In this document: positions 25,922-34,373 of the stretch, one piece after another | Position numbering within the stretch: the stretch's first letter is position 1 | How the letters are laid out: the number at the start of each line of letters is the position of its first letter | Origin: Chitinibacter sp. GC72 | GTDB taxonomy: Bacteria > Pseudomonadota > Gammaproteobacteria > Burkholderiales > Chitinibacteraceae | Length of the DNA stretch: 64,000 nucleotides | Direction: 5' to 3' | Assembly: GCF_009760905.1 (NCBI RefSeq) | Contig: NZ_VIRW01000010.1 | Coordinates: 1 to 64,000, forward strand | Notes under the pieces: model-generated | The model's database searches: none | Told to the model about the DNA's origin: nothing | What the model saw: only the letters and a program-made list of their open reading frames with translations | Program-made: the position numbers and the translations under genes

Positions 25922-26077
25922 GGTGAAAATCCTCAGGACTGGTTCTTGAATCTGTTGCCCTTAGTATGTCGCCAGCCAGCGGGCGAGAGAATCACCATCG
26001 GCGTGAATTGATTATTGCTGCAAGTGGAATAAATAGTTTGTTTGCACAGAAAACAAAACCCAATATGACTGATGTAG

Positions 26078-26130
26078 ATGGGTATATTGCTGCAGGTCAT
26101 GCTAGTAGATGATTACTGCGACATACCCAT
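26078..26130. repeat. GGGTAT hairpin repeat, copy 4
   Basis: ATGGGTATATTGCTGCAGGT (from 26078) pairs with TTACTGCGACATACCCAT (to 26130). It begins 7 bp after the stop of the GST gene at 26137 when read on the minus strand. Confidence 0.75.
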
Positions 26131-26136
26131 GTATTG

Positions 26137-26832
26137 TTAAAAGGTGCAGCTTGCCACCTCTTCCTGTATCTGTGCACTGAGCGCCGAGTTTCGTTTGCTG
26201 AGAAATTCATTCAATAGTTGAGGATAGTCGGCTACGACTGCTTGCTGTACCGATGGCCGCTGCGCCAGCGCGCGTCGCCAGGCCTGCACTTGCGGCAGAT
26301 GGTTTAGCGACACCAGTTCGCGAATGGCCTCAATGGCATCAAAGGCATCGAAATAGCGGAACACCGGGGCAAATACCGCGTCGACCAGCGTGAACTGCTC
26401 GCCGGCAAAATACGGGCCACTGCTCAGCGCCGCCTCAACTTGCGCCCATTTTTGCTGGATTTGCTGGGCTTTGAGTCGCAGGCTGGCTTCATCTTTGGCC
26501 GAATAGAAACCGGCAATGTCAGTCAAAATGGCCGAGCCCAGTTCCATCCAGCCGCGATGCCGAGCGCGCAAGAGTGGGTCGGCCGGGTGCAGCTGCGGAT
26601 CCTGCGTTTCATCCAGATATTCACAAATCACCGCCGATTCAAAAATCGCGGTGTCGCCCACTTGCAAGACCGGCACTTTGCCTAGCGGCGAGATGGCCAG
26701 AAACCAATCCGGCTTGTTAGCCAGATCGATGTTTTTGCGCGTAAACGGCACGCCTTTTTCCAGCAGCACGATGGCGGCGCGTTGTACGTAGGGGCAGAGT
26801 AGGTGGCTGACCAGCGTGAGTGATTGCGGCAT
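26137..26832 (-). CDS. Glutathione S-transferase
   Basis: The 231-residue product has the thioredoxin-like half with SHLLCPYVQRAAIVLLEKGV, a candidate CPY catalytic site at Cys13. GKVPVLQVGDTAIFESAVIC provides the glutathione-binding Glu-Ser. The all-helical half has FTLVDAVFAPVFRY. The CPY motif suggests an omega- or glutaredoxin-like thiol-transferase rather than a Ser/Tyr conjugating type. It is divergent from the LysR gene at 26912 (79 bp between starts), which probably controls it. Confidence 0.88.
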   Translation of the reverse strand: MPQSLTLVSHLLCPYVQRAAIVLLEKGVPFTRKNIDLANKPDWFLAISPLGKVPVLQVGDTAIFESAVICEYLDETQDPQLHPADPLLRARHRGWMELGSAILTDIAGFYSAKDEASLRLKAQQIQQKWAQVEAALSSGPYFAGEQFTLVDAVFAPVFRYFDAFDAIEAIRELVSLNHLPQVQAWRRALAQRPSVQQAVVADYPQLLNEFLSKRNSALSAQIQEEVASCTF

Positions 26833-26911
26833 TTTTGATTTCCTTGTTGGGTGTAATTTGCGTTAGTCTAGGCTTGCTTTATTGCAATCAACATAAGCAG
26901 GAGTGCAGACC

Positions 26912-27796
26912 ATGAATGCAAAAACGCAATACCATTTGGCGAGCCAAGACCTGGAGTTTTTGCTGGCTGTCACACGGGGCGGCACGCTGGCCGCTGCTGC
27001 CGAACGGTTGGGGGTTGATGCCTCAACGGTTTTCCGCAGCATCCAGCGCATTGAAAAAGGGCTGGGACAACGCCTGTTCGAGCGCAGCAAAGCGGGGTAT
27101 TTCCCGACTGAAATGGCGCAAATCCTGGCCGGGCACGCCGAGCAAATGGAAATCGCGCTTGAATCGGCGCGCTCGGCCGCGCAACTGCAGCCCGAAGATG
27201 TGGCTGGCAGTGTGCGCATTACCACTACCGATTCGATCTTGCACGGGCTCATCGCCCCCGAGCTTGATGTGCTCTCCACGTTGCATCCGCAGCTGAGCTT
27301 TGACTTGCACACTGGCAATGAGCTGGCCAACCTAACCCGGCGCGACGCCGATATTGCCATCCGCGCCACCCGCAAGCCGCCGCAACATCTGGTGGGCAAA
27401 CACCTGGGCAGCATCAAAGTGGCGCTGTTTGCAGCGCAAAACAGCCCCTATACCGACTTGCCTGCGGTGATCGAGCATCACGCACCGTGGATTGCGCCTG
27501 ACGACGCGCTGCCCGATCATCCGACGGTGATCTGGCGCAAAAAGCATTACCCCAAAATCACGCCGCGCTACCGAGTGAACAGTATTTTAACGGTGGTGGA
27601 ATTGATCGAACGCGGCATGGGCGTGGGCATGGTGCCGACATTTCTGGCCGCCACGCGCCCCCAACTGCGCGCTTTGACGCCGGTACTGGATGAATGTGCC
27701 ACCGACCTGTGGCTGCTCACCCACCCCGAATCCCGCCACCTACGCCGCGTGGCCACGGTGTTTAGTCATCTGGCGAAAAATATCCGGCTGGATTGA
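26912..27796 (+). CDS. LysR-family transcriptional regulator
   Basis: The product has 294 residues from ATG 26912 (MNAKTQYHLASQDLEFLLAV). The winged helix-turn-helix is at about 10-65 (GTLAAAAERLGVDASTVFRS) and is followed by the periplasmic-binding-protein-like effector domain (about 90-290). Its promoter region is shared with the divergent GST gene, the usual LysR arrangement for a direct target. The inducer is unknown. It runs convergent with the TetR gene at 27849. Confidence 0.9.
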   Translation: MNAKTQYHLASQDLEFLLAVTRGGTLAAAAERLGVDASTVFRSIQRIEKGLGQRLFERSKAGYFPTEMAQILAGHAEQMEIALESARSAAQLQPEDVAGSVRITTTDSILHGLIAPELDVLSTLHPQLSFDLHTGNELANLTRRDADIAIRATRKPPQHLVGKHLGSIKVALFAAQNSPYTDLPAVIEHHAPWIAPDDALPDHPTVIWRKKHYPKITPRYRVNSILTVVELIERGMGVGMVPTFLAATRPQLRALTPVLDECATDLWLLTHPESRHLRRVATVFSHLAKNIRLD

Positions 27797-27848
27797 TGGT
27801 CTGGATAGGCAATACACGTCGGCATTTTGAGCCAGCAACTGGCACCGC

Positions 27849-28466
27849 TTAGCTGGCCTGCGGATTGCCCGGCCAAGCCTGCATGGCAAGGTCAGCCATT
27901 TTGAGCAAGTCTGCCGTGCTTGCACCATCAATCGCCTGCACCGACATGCCTTGAATTATGCCCGCATAAAACCCAGCTAGCGCGTGGATATCCAGATCTA
28001 CCGGCAAATCACCATCCTGCTGCCCTTGCTGCAGACGCGCCAGCATCATCGCGCGGGTATTGCGGCGATGATCGGCGGTCAATTCGCCAATCGCGGCATT
28101 GGCCTCGGCGCAGCGCAGCACTCCGCTGGCAATCGGGCAGCCGGGGGGGTGATCGGGCGCGGTAAATTGTTCGGCCGCACCGCGCAACATGCTGTCCAGC
28201 CCAATGCGCGCCGTGGCAGCTTGGGCGAGCAAAGCGCCAATACGCTCGTATTGCTGCGCCAAATACAGATCAATCGATTCACGATACAGAGCAGGCTTGG
28301 ACTCAAAGGCGGCATACAGGCTGGGCGCATTGATACCTAGCGTGCTGGTCAGGTCGTTCAGCGACGTACCTTCATAGCCCTTGGCCCAGAACAAATGCAG
28401 CGCTAATTCAAGCGCTTGTGTGCGATCAAATGCTCTGGGTCGACCACGCGATTTTTTATTTTCCAT
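27849..28466 (-). CDS. TetR-family transcriptional regulator
   Basis: The product has 205 residues from ATG 28466 (MENKKSRGRPRAF). The N-terminal helix-turn-helix, GTSLNDLTSTLGINAPSLYA, is at about residues 32-51. The C-terminal domain has PPGCPIASGVL with a cysteine, seen in redox- or electrophile-sensing TetR relatives. It is divergent from the alcohol-dehydrogenase gene 86 bp away, and two near-identical 13-bp boxes lie between them, so it probably represses that operon. Confidence 0.9.
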   Translation of the reverse strand: MENKKSRGRPRAFDRTQALELALHLFWAKGYEGTSLNDLTSTLGINAPSLYAAFESKPALYRESIDLYLAQQYERIGALLAQAATARIGLDSMLRGAAEQFTAPDHPPGCPIASGVLRCAEANAAIGELTADHRRNTRAMMLARLQQGQQDGDLPVDLDIHALAGFYAGIIQGMSVQAIDGASTADLLKMADLAMQAWPGNPQAS

Positions 28467-28533
28467 ATCGATCACTACAAAATTTATTGACGACGCCATC
28501 TTAGCTTGATTATATTGTGTATCGTTTACTACA
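28467..28533. promoter_or_regulatory. Candidate TetR operator pair
   Basis: ATCGATCACTACA (28467-28479) and ATCGTTTACTACA (28521-28533) agree at 11 of 13 places, in the same orientation, 54 bp apart. The first touches the regulator's start codon; the second lies 18 bp before the dehydrogenase ATG. ATCGTTTAC is a typical half-site shape for TetR repressors. Confidence 0.5.
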
Positions 28534-28551
28534 TAAATAGGATTAAAGACG

Positions 28552-29595
28552 ATGCAAGAGACCCAAACCCGACATGGCAGCCACTATCAACTGCAGCGCA
28601 ATGGCGATGCATTTCAATTGCAGCACATGCCAAGGCAGTTACCCGATTTGGCCGCCGATCAAGTTTTGATTCAGGTCGGCGCAGTGAGCCTCAATTACCG
28701 TGATTTGCTGATTTTGCGCAATGCGGCCCAAGACACCGTTGATGGCCAGATTCCGCTGTCGGACGCGGCAGGAACGGTAATCGCTGTTGGAAGCAGGGTG
28801 AGCCGCTGGCAAGTCGGCGATCGCGTAGCGCCGAACTTTTTTGCCCATTGGCACAGCGGTAAATATCAGGCAAAGCATTATGTGCAAGGTGCTTTGGGAG
28901 GCTCGCAAACTCCTGGTGTGCTTGCCGAGCATATTGTGGCCAGCGAAGACGCGATTGTGGCCATTCCTGCACACCTAAGCTTGCAAGAAGCCGCAACCTT
29001 GCCGTGCGCTGCAGTGACTGCCTGGCATGCGCTGTTTGAGCGCGGCCAACTGCAAGCTGGGGAAACGGTGCTGATTCAGGGTACCGGCGGTGTTGCACTG
29101 TTTGCCTTGCAACTGGCGGTGGCACAAGGCGCCAAAGTCATCATCACCTCGTCGTCAGATGAAAAACTGGCGCGCGCCAAAGCGTTGGGTGCCTGGCACA
29201 CCATCAACTATCACCATCAGGCCAACTGGGATGAAATTGCGCTCACCCTCACAGACGGCGTCGGTGTTGATCATATTCTGGAGCTAGGCGGCCCCGACAC
29301 TTACGCGCGCTCGATTAATGCGCTGGCCTCTGGCGGGCAGATTCATCAGATCGGCGTGCTTACCGGCTTTGGCCCCACGCCCAATTTATGGCCGCTGCAA
29401 GCCAAAAATGCGCAGATCAACGGCATTTTGGTCGGCTCGGTGGCGCACTTTACCGCGCTCAATGCCTTTCTGAGCCAACACCAGATTATCCCGGTAATTG
29501 ACCGGCAGTTTGCCTATGCCGAGGCTGGCGCGGCGTTTGACTACCTCGCCAGCGCCCAGCATTTCGGCAAAGTCGTTATCAACGTTCACCCCTAA
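28552..29595 (+). CDS. NAD(P)-dependent zinc-independent alcohol dehydrogenase / quinone reductase-like MDR protein
   Basis: The product is 347 residues of the medium-chain dehydrogenase family. The catalytic domain begins LIQVGAVSLNYRDLLILR, where the usual zinc Cys is replaced by Asn-Tyr as in quinone oxidoreductases. The nucleotide fold is VLIQGTGGVALFALQLA. The structural-zinc cysteines are absent. It probably reduces quinones or enones with NADPH. It opens an operon with an AhpD-like gene 27 bp downstream, controlled by the divergent TetR protein. Confidence 0.88.
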   Translation: MQETQTRHGSHYQLQRNGDAFQLQHMPRQLPDLAADQVLIQVGAVSLNYRDLLILRNAAQDTVDGQIPLSDAAGTVIAVGSRVSRWQVGDRVAPNFFAHWHSGKYQAKHYVQGALGGSQTPGVLAEHIVASEDAIVAIPAHLSLQEAATLPCAAVTAWHALFERGQLQAGETVLIQGTGGVALFALQLAVAQGAKVIITSSSDEKLARAKALGAWHTINYHHQANWDEIALTLTDGVGVDHILELGGPDTYARSINALASGGQIHQIGVLTGFGPTPNLWPLQAKNAQINGILVGSVAHFTALNAFLSQHQIIPVIDRQFAYAEAGAAFDYLASAQHFGKVVINVHP

Positions 29596-29622
29596 GCCCA
29601 ACCACCCCACAGAGGATTAAGC

Positions 29623-30171
29623 ATGACCCCATTTCAGCTGCACACCATCGCCACCGCCCCGGCCGGCAGCCAAAGCTTGTTACAAGCGGCGCAGACCAAT
29701 TACGGCTTTGTGCCCAATTTATTCGCCCATATGGCCGAATCGCCTGCGCTGCTGGAAGGCTATCTGGCGCTCACGCAGATTTTTAACCACACCAACTTAA
29801 GCGAAACCGAAAAACAGATCATTATGATGACGGCCAATCGGCTCAATCGCTGCGACTATTGCATGGCCGCGCACACCACCATCGCCAAAGCCGCCGTGCC
29901 CGCCGAGGTGATCGCCGCGCTGCGCAACAACACGCCGATTGCCGATGCCAAGCTCGAAGCCTTGCGCCAATTCACCATCCAAGTTGTCGAAAGCCGCGGC
30001 TGGCCCACCGCGCAGGAAGTCGCCAGCTTCATCGCCGCTGGCTACAGCCAGCAAACGGTGTTCGAGGTAATTTTGGGTACTAGCCTGAAAATCTTGTCCA
30101 ACTACACCACCAGCGTGGCCGATACACCGTTAGACGCGGTCTTTGCCACCGACCGCTGGCCGGCCGCCTAA
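29623..30171 (+). CDS. AhpD-like carboxymuconolactone decarboxylase-family protein
   Basis: The product has 182 residues with the peroxidatic motif CDYCMAAH (Cys77, Cys80, His84) characteristic of AhpD-like alkylhydroperoxidases. GAGGA precedes the start at correct spacing. Such proteins reduce organic peroxides using their paired cysteines. It follows the MDR dehydrogenase, so peroxide and quinone or aldehyde handling are coupled. A second family member with the same cysteine positions lies at 36554. Confidence 0.9.
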   Translation: MTPFQLHTIATAPAGSQSLLQAAQTNYGFVPNLFAHMAESPALLEGYLALTQIFNHTNLSETEKQIIMMTANRLNRCDYCMAAHTTIAKAAVPAEVIAALRNNTPIADAKLEALRQFTIQVVESRGWPTAQEVASFIAAGYSQQTVFEVILGTSLKILSNYTTSVADTPLDAVFATDRWPAA

Positions 30172-30180
30172 GCTGGGCAT

Positions 30181-30212
30181 GGATAGCCAGATCACCCCGA
30201 TCATGGCTATCC
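30181..30212 (+). terminator. Hairpin between AhpD-like and TfoX-C genes
   Basis: GGATAGCCA / TGGCTATCC, extended inside by GATC pairs, begins 9 bp after the AhpD-like stop. There is no T-run; it could be an attenuator or a shortened relative of the GGGTAT repeats. Confidence 0.45.
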
Positions 30213-30244
30213 TATTGCAACCCACCGTAAGCGGAACCGCCACC

Positions 30245-30517
30245 ATGCCGACCGTAGATCAACTCAAAGGCCTCGGGCCAAAAAGCCGCGCCATGCTGGC
30301 GAAAATCGGCATCACCACCGCCGCGCAAGTGCGCGCCGCCGATGCCTTTGCACTGTATGCCCAGCTGCAACAAGTGGTGCCGAATCTATCGCTGAATATG
30401 CTGTATGCCCTGATCTGCGCGCAGGAAGACCTGCCTTGGCAGCGAATCAAATACGAGCGCAAAACCGAAATACTGCTGCGGCTGGATGATCTGGGGTTGG
30501 CTTCCAAGCGGAAATAG
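30245..30517 (+). CDS. Stand-alone TfoX C-terminal domain protein
   Basis: The product has 90 residues from ATG 30245 (MPTVDQLKGLGPKSRAMLAK). The TfoX_C helix-hairpin-helix-like pattern is clear: LKGLGPKSRAMLAKIGITTA and LSLNMLYALICAQEDLPW, then KTEILLRLDDLG. The TfoX N-terminal domain is absent, as in many stand-alone homologues. TfoX/Sxy activates competence genes in some bacteria; the role of isolated C-domains is not known. It may be read from the upstream operon through a hairpin. Confidence 0.82.
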   Translation: MPTVDQLKGLGPKSRAMLAKIGITTAAQVRAADAFALYAQLQQVVPNLSLNMLYALICAQEDLPWQRIKYERKTEILLRLDDLGLASKRK

Positions 30518-30532
30518 CGGCAAATTTTGATT

Positions 30533-30581
30533 GGGTATGCCATCGTAGGTCAATCAATATATGGTCTGCAGGGATATACCT
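30533..30581. repeat. GGGTAT hairpin repeat, copy 5
   Basis: GGGTATGCCATCGTAGGTC faces GGTCTGCAGGGATATACC, 48 bp, 15 bp after the TfoX-C stop. Confidence 0.7.
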
Positions 30582-30699
30582 ATTAGTCTCTGCAAACCAG
30601 AAACCTAGGTTGTTTCTCCCATCCGCAGGTTTAATCTACATCGCAGTTGCACTGTAGCCATTACGTACTCAGGGCTGCAGTGCATGGCCGCAACGCGGC

Positions 30700-31773
30700 C
30701 TAAGCTAATTGCGAGGCGGGTGCTAGGGTATAGCCCTGCGGCATATGGCCGAGCAAGTTCGCGTATTGCTCGATTAGCTGGCGATTTTTCCGCCCCAACT
30801 CACCTGCGCCCAAAGCCGGGGCGCGGCTGGCGTCGACTTCGTAATTATTGGCGCGGAAAATTTGCTCAAATTGCGCATCGGCCAAATCCCGTGCGTACGG
30901 ACGGGTTTGCAGCGACAAATCGGCAATCGCCTGAATCGCGTTTTCACGGCTAAAGCGCGCAAAGCCGCGAAAGCGAAAGGTCTCATCCACATGCCGATCG
31001 CTGTGCGCAATCAGCGCATCCATCATCGCATACGGTAGTTGATGTAATTGCGCGAGAGGCAACAGCACGCTGAACGACAGCTGCGCAAACTCAGGAAAAT
31101 CGCCTTCCAATTGCCGAGCCAGAGGTGCAGCGCCCAGTTGAAAATCGAGCAACACCCGCTCGCCCGCCAATTCAACGACTTGCACCAACTCGATCTGGCG
31201 CTGCGCAAAACGCAGCGTCGCCAATTGCGCCAACACCGCAGCCGCCACATTAGCCGCGCTCGCTGGGCGCGCAGTGGCGCGTAATTCATCCCTTTGCTGA
31301 GTGAGCAAGGGCAAATCGTGGTGATTACTAAACACCGCGCTGGTTTTGCCCGCGCCATTGCGCACCGTTAGTAGCTCGCGCACCTCGTGTTCACGCGCTT
31401 TTTTAATCGCCAAAAAAGCGGTCTGGATGATTTCAGAAGTTGGGGTGTCGGCATCAATGCGCCATTTTCTGCCGTACACCAGCTTATGCTCACGGAGGGT
31501 ATTGCTGCGATCATAATTCTCGCGCCCAATCAGCCCCACTTGCAAATACACGCCATTGGCATCCTGCCCAGCAAACAGCGGCGTATGCGCGTCAAAATCA
31601 ATCTGCGCCAACAACGCCGACACACTTTCTACCGTGTGCTGATAGCGCAAATAATGCTGCGAAATCCAGCGCTGGCCATTGGCCAACGTCAGCTGCGGCG
31701 CCAGAGGCATCACGCGCTCGCCGAGCACATTTGGGATAGGGTTTAGCGTATGTAGCGTCATCACAGTCGTCAT
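30700..31773 (-). CDS. Protein of unknown function
   Basis: I do not recognise this 357-residue protein. It is soluble, with no signal peptide or membrane span. Notable stretches are REHKLVYGRKWRIDADTPTS, AFLAIKKAREHEVRELLTVR and LLPLAQLHQLPYAMMDALIA. The basic central part and regular helices suggest a cytosolic enzyme or binding protein. ATG 31773 is my choice; a TTG 9 bases earlier is possible. It converges on the TfoX-C gene and stands alone. Confidence 0.65.
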   Translation of the reverse strand: MTTVMTLHTLNPIPNVLGERVMPLAPQLTLANGQRWISQHYLRYQHTVESVSALLAQIDFDAHTPLFAGQDANGVYLQVGLIGRENYDRSNTLREHKLVYGRKWRIDADTPTSEIIQTAFLAIKKAREHEVRELLTVRNGAGKTSAVFSNHHDLPLLTQQRDELRATARPASAANVAAAVLAQLATLRFAQRQIELVQVVELAGERVLLDFQLGAAPLARQLEGDFPEFAQLSFSVLLPLAQLHQLPYAMMDALIAHSDRHVDETFRFRGFARFSRENAIQAIADLSLQTRPYARDLADAQFEQIFRANNYEVDASRAPALGAGELGRKNRQLIEQYANLLGHMPQGYTLAPASQLA

Positions 31774-31867
31774 CCAAAACAATGACGCTATTGTGGTTGA
31801 TGACGATAAAAAGAAGAATAACTCTAAAATGCAATATATTGTTGTGATTAATGGAATAATTTGAAGC

Positions 31868-31892
31868 CAAAAAAGCCCAGCACGCTGGGCTT
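31868..31892 (-). terminator. Intrinsic terminator
   Basis: AAGCCCAGC / GCTGGGCTT with a two-base centre, followed on the minus strand by a T-run, 47 bp beyond the stop of the gene at 31939. Confidence 0.85.
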
Positions 31893-31938
31893 AGTGGCGG
31901 CTATCGACCCAGAGCCGACATGTCACTTAGTCACGATA

Positions 31939-32481
31939 TTACTTGGACACCAGTAAATGAACGTCATTTTGCTGTGCCCACTGCTTTGCGATTTCTAGAA
32001 CTGTAGGCTTAGTAAAGTAAAAACCGTACGTGTAGTCCCAACCTTCGTAGAAAGCACAATCGTACTCAGGAAGCACAACGTGAAAATGACGTGCACCCTT
32101 TCTATGACGCCAGTGCCTGAAAATTTCACCGCCATGGGGTTTGCAGTAATTGGCAAGATATTTTACGGATGTGAAGCTTCTAAAAATAAAGTTATTTTTT
32201 TCCCTGCCGCGTTGGGTAAAAGACAGTACTTCTGTGTTCGCAATTAACGATTTGCAAAAACCAGCGAGTAGGGATTCTCTTCGGGCGTGCTCAACAGCAG
32301 GAACATTTTCTAATAGCTGGTTAGCTTCATCACGCGTGAGCCAGTGGTCAAAAGTTGAGACTGCAAGTCGTTGCAAATTATCTTTAACCGTATCCTCTTG
32401 AATATCAATTAACCATGGAAACTGCAAATTCAGCTCTCGCTGACGAAGTCGTGAAACATTAAGAACTTTACATCGTGCCAT
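31939..32481 (-). CDS. Protein of unknown function, 180 residues
   Basis: No family recognised. The product is soluble, begins MARCKVLNVSRLRQRELNLQ, is rich in aromatic and basic residues (HWRHRKGARHFHVVLPEYD, DYTYGFYFTKPTVLEIAKQW), and has no signal peptide. The base composition looks more AT-rich than its neighbours and it adjoins a non-coding palindromic patch, so it may be acquired. It has its own terminator. Confidence 0.65.
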   Translation of the reverse strand: MARCKVLNVSRLRQRELNLQFPWLIDIQEDTVKDNLQRLAVSTFDHWLTRDEANQLLENVPAVEHARRESLLAGFCKSLIANTEVLSFTQRGREKNNFIFRSFTSVKYLANYCKPHGGEIFRHWRHRKGARHFHVVLPEYDCAFYEGWDYTYGFYFTKPTVLEIAKQWAQQNDVHLLVSK

Positions 32482-32688
32482 TGTTTCTCTTTTAATCTCT
32501 TTGAATACATTTGATGCACAGCAGTATGAACTTCCGCTTCTGGCCGATTGCAGCCAATTTCATTTCAACGATTGTAATGATTTTCAGTGCCTACGGCACT
32601 ATGTTTTTGTAGCGCGTTCCGCCGCGCAGACAGGCAAGGAGCTTTGCGTCGCCAAAGCCCCCCGAGGCGAAGTCGGCTCTGCCGTGCT

Positions 32689-33079
32689 GGCCTTAGGCCA
32701 CGGTCTTCGCTAAGGCAGCAAGCTGCCAAGCTTCGCCACGCCTCAATCGTCGCGAGCCTAGGTCTCGCTCCTCAATCGGCCTTCGCTTTAACGGGAATTC
32801 AAGCCCCAGATTAACCATCACGGCATATACCCACCGTGGTGTTTCACTAAGGGCCAATCATTCTTTAGATTAGCCAGATATACCCTTGGTTTGGCTTCGC
32901 CTTTAGCTGCACTTCGTCTAGTCGATCATTTTGAACAGAGTCTGTCGGCTGAAGCCGACCCTACAGTTACAGCTAATTAGAACGAGATGCCCGTGGAGAC
33001 GCGCGGTTTGAAAAAGTTATGGCGAGGCATGGCGCAGCTTGGCAACTTGTTGCCTTAGCAGAGACTGTGGCCTTGGGTC
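32689..33079. repeat. Imperfect inverted repeat, ~55-bp arms
   Basis: Left arm 32689-32743, right arm 33025-33079. The reverse complement of the left arm, beginning AGGCGTGGCGAAGCTTGGCA, aligns with AGGCATGGCGCAGCTTGGCA and onward with about ten differences over the arm, counted by eye. The arms enclose about 280 bp without a gene. Confidence 0.75.
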
Positions 33080-33163
33080 ATTTTAAGACGCGATTTGTTT
33101 GAGCCACGCGACGTTAGCGCGTGGCGAGTTGAAGCGGCGCCTCGCCATGGCTATTTCAAACGG
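33004..33163. repeat. Second imperfect inverted repeat, 25-bp arms
   Basis: CGGTTTGAAAAAGTTATGGC (33004 onward to 33028) pairs with the reverse complement of 33139-33163, 21 of 25 positions matching by eye. It overlaps the right arm of the larger inverted repeat. Confidence 0.65.
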
Positions 33164-33190
33164 GGTTTCGCGGCACTCGGGCAGGCGAGA

Positions 33191-33227
33191 CCAGCAAGGT
33201 ACGGAGCAAGACCCGTCCCTTGCTGGC
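33191..33227 (-). terminator. Hairpin downstream of the 33246 gene
   Basis: CCAGCAAGG / CCTTGCTGG, 9-bp stem with a long loop, about 20 bp beyond the stop on the minus strand. No T-run. Confidence 0.4.
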
Positions 33228-33245
33228 TTTGGCCAGATTCGGCGC

Positions 33246-33677
33246 TTAGCTTGTCATCACCACGGCTTGTTGGCCAACAGTGATCACGCGGCCGCCTTGG
33301 CTTGCGGCGTAGCTGTTGGCAGTTTGCGCATCGGCAAACCACAATTTCAGTTGCGCCGCGCCGGTATCAAGGTATTGCCATGCGGCCAAATCAGTGGCGC
33401 TGAGCGTGCTTAATTGGGGTTTGAATTTCTCCCAACTTGGATAACCCGCTTCCAGTGCCAATAGGCGCAGAATATGTTTACGCTGCAATTGCTGGCGCTG
33501 CGCGTACAGCGTGACCAGCGATTTGGCTTCAATTGCGCCCGCTTGAATTAAGCGCCGCAAAATGGGCAAGGCAATGGCAGGTGAATCGGATTGCGCTGCG
33601 CGCTGCAAGCGCCGCGCTTGGCGCAAGATAAATTGCACCGCAGGTGTTTCGTGATGAGTAGAGGCAGAATTAGGCAT
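33246..33677 (-). CDS. Conserved-looking protein of unknown function
   Basis: The product has 143 residues from ATG 33677 (MPNSASTHHETPAVQFILRQ), with GGAG 5-6 bases upstream. The N-terminal two thirds are helical and basic, with LRRLIQAGAIEAKSLVTLYA and ALEAGYPSWEKFKPQL. The second half, LAAWQYLDTGAAQLKLWFAD, looks like a small alpha/beta domain. I do not recognise the family. It is the last gene on the strand after the thioredoxin-fold gene but is 180 bp away, so co-transcription is uncertain. Confidence 0.65.
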   Translation of the reverse strand: MPNSASTHHETPAVQFILRQARRLQRAAQSDSPAIALPILRRLIQAGAIEAKSLVTLYAQRQQLQRKHILRLLALEAGYPSWEKFKPQLSTLSATDLAAWQYLDTGAAQLKLWFADAQTANSYAASQGGRVITVGQQAVVMTS

Positions 33678-33859
33678 ACCAGCTCCAAAATAAGTGACCA
33701 TTCTCGCTGTGGGTCACGGAGGGTATGCAAGCAATGGGCTTGCGCGATGAAACTGGTGTTTGCACTTTCGCGAGCTGGGCGACCAGTCAGCCCAGATGCG
33801 TATGCTAATCAATGCCGCCGAAAAATGGAAGATTCGCTTGCTCGGTGGAACTTAAACGA

Positions 33860-34354
33860 TCACTGATTTTGCAGCGATGTCCAAATCTCATCCCAGTCTG
33901 CATCCTGAATCACGCCTTCGCGCGTCAGCGTGATTTCGCCATTTTTGCCGATCACAAAGACGGTTGAGTCGTTTTTCAATTCGCCAAAGCTGTCTTGATG
34001 CGCTGAATCGGGCCGCCATAGCAGCGGAAATTGCTCGTCTTTGGGGGTGGTGGCGCGCACCAGTTCGGCGTAGCTGCGAAACAGCTCTGGCTTGCTGTCT
34101 AGGCCGACACCAATCACATTAAAACGACTGGCTTTATTAGCTTTGTAAAATTCCCGGATCAGCTTGAAGTTGTACACACAGGTGGTGCAACCCGCTTTAA
34201 AAAACACCAGCAAAACGGTTTGGTCTTTAGCGCGCACTTGCGCCAGATTCACCGCTTTGCCGCTGATGACATCGCGCCCTTGTAGTGTCGGTGCCGCATA
34301 CACGCTGCTGCAGATTAAACTGAACCACACAGCACTGAGCCAGAATTTTTTCAT
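33860..34354 (-). CDS. Exported thioredoxin-fold (redoxin/TlpA-like) protein
   Basis: The product has 164 residues from ATG 34354 (MKKFWLSAVWFSLICSSVYA, signal peptide cut after VYA). The thioredoxin fold carries CTTC at residues 56-59 in FFKAGCTTCVYNFKL, a periplasmic redox site. A typical late strand FVIGKNGEITLTREG follows. It probably moves disulfides or reduces oxidised targets in the periplasm. It starts 19 bp after the DoxX stop and so is translated from the same message. Confidence 0.85.
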   Translation of the reverse strand: MKKFWLSAVWFSLICSSVYAAPTLQGRDVISGKAVNLAQVRAKDQTVLLVFFKAGCTTCVYNFKLIREFYKANKASRFNVIGVGLDSKPELFRSYAELVRATTPKDEQFPLLWRPDSAHQDSFGELKNDSTVFVIGKNGEITLTREGVIQDADWDEIWTSLQNQ

Positions 34355-34373
34355 TGTGAATCCTATGGTGGGT

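Larger units (their letters stand above)
32482..33245. other. Non-coding patch, 764 bp, with long imperfect inverted repeats
   Basis: No convincing gene. The region is a mosaic of palindromic blocks. One ~55-bp block at 32689-32743 recurs inverted at 33025-33079. A 25-bp block at 33004-33028 recurs inverted at 33139-33163. There are two isolated GGGTATAT-like ends (about 32827 and 32883) and a terminator-like hairpin at 33191-33227. It resembles repeat debris rather than a recognised mobile element. Confidence 0.6.

Noticed and set aside
32826-32893. Two ATATACCC ends near each other, possibly a ninth hairpin repeat.
   Set aside because: Both ends point the same way and no matching GGGTAT arm is found at the right distance; at best a decayed copy.
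32689-33163. Inverted repeats as integron attC sites.
   Set aside because: No convincing GTTRRRY/RYYYAAC core pairs and no cassette array or integrase.
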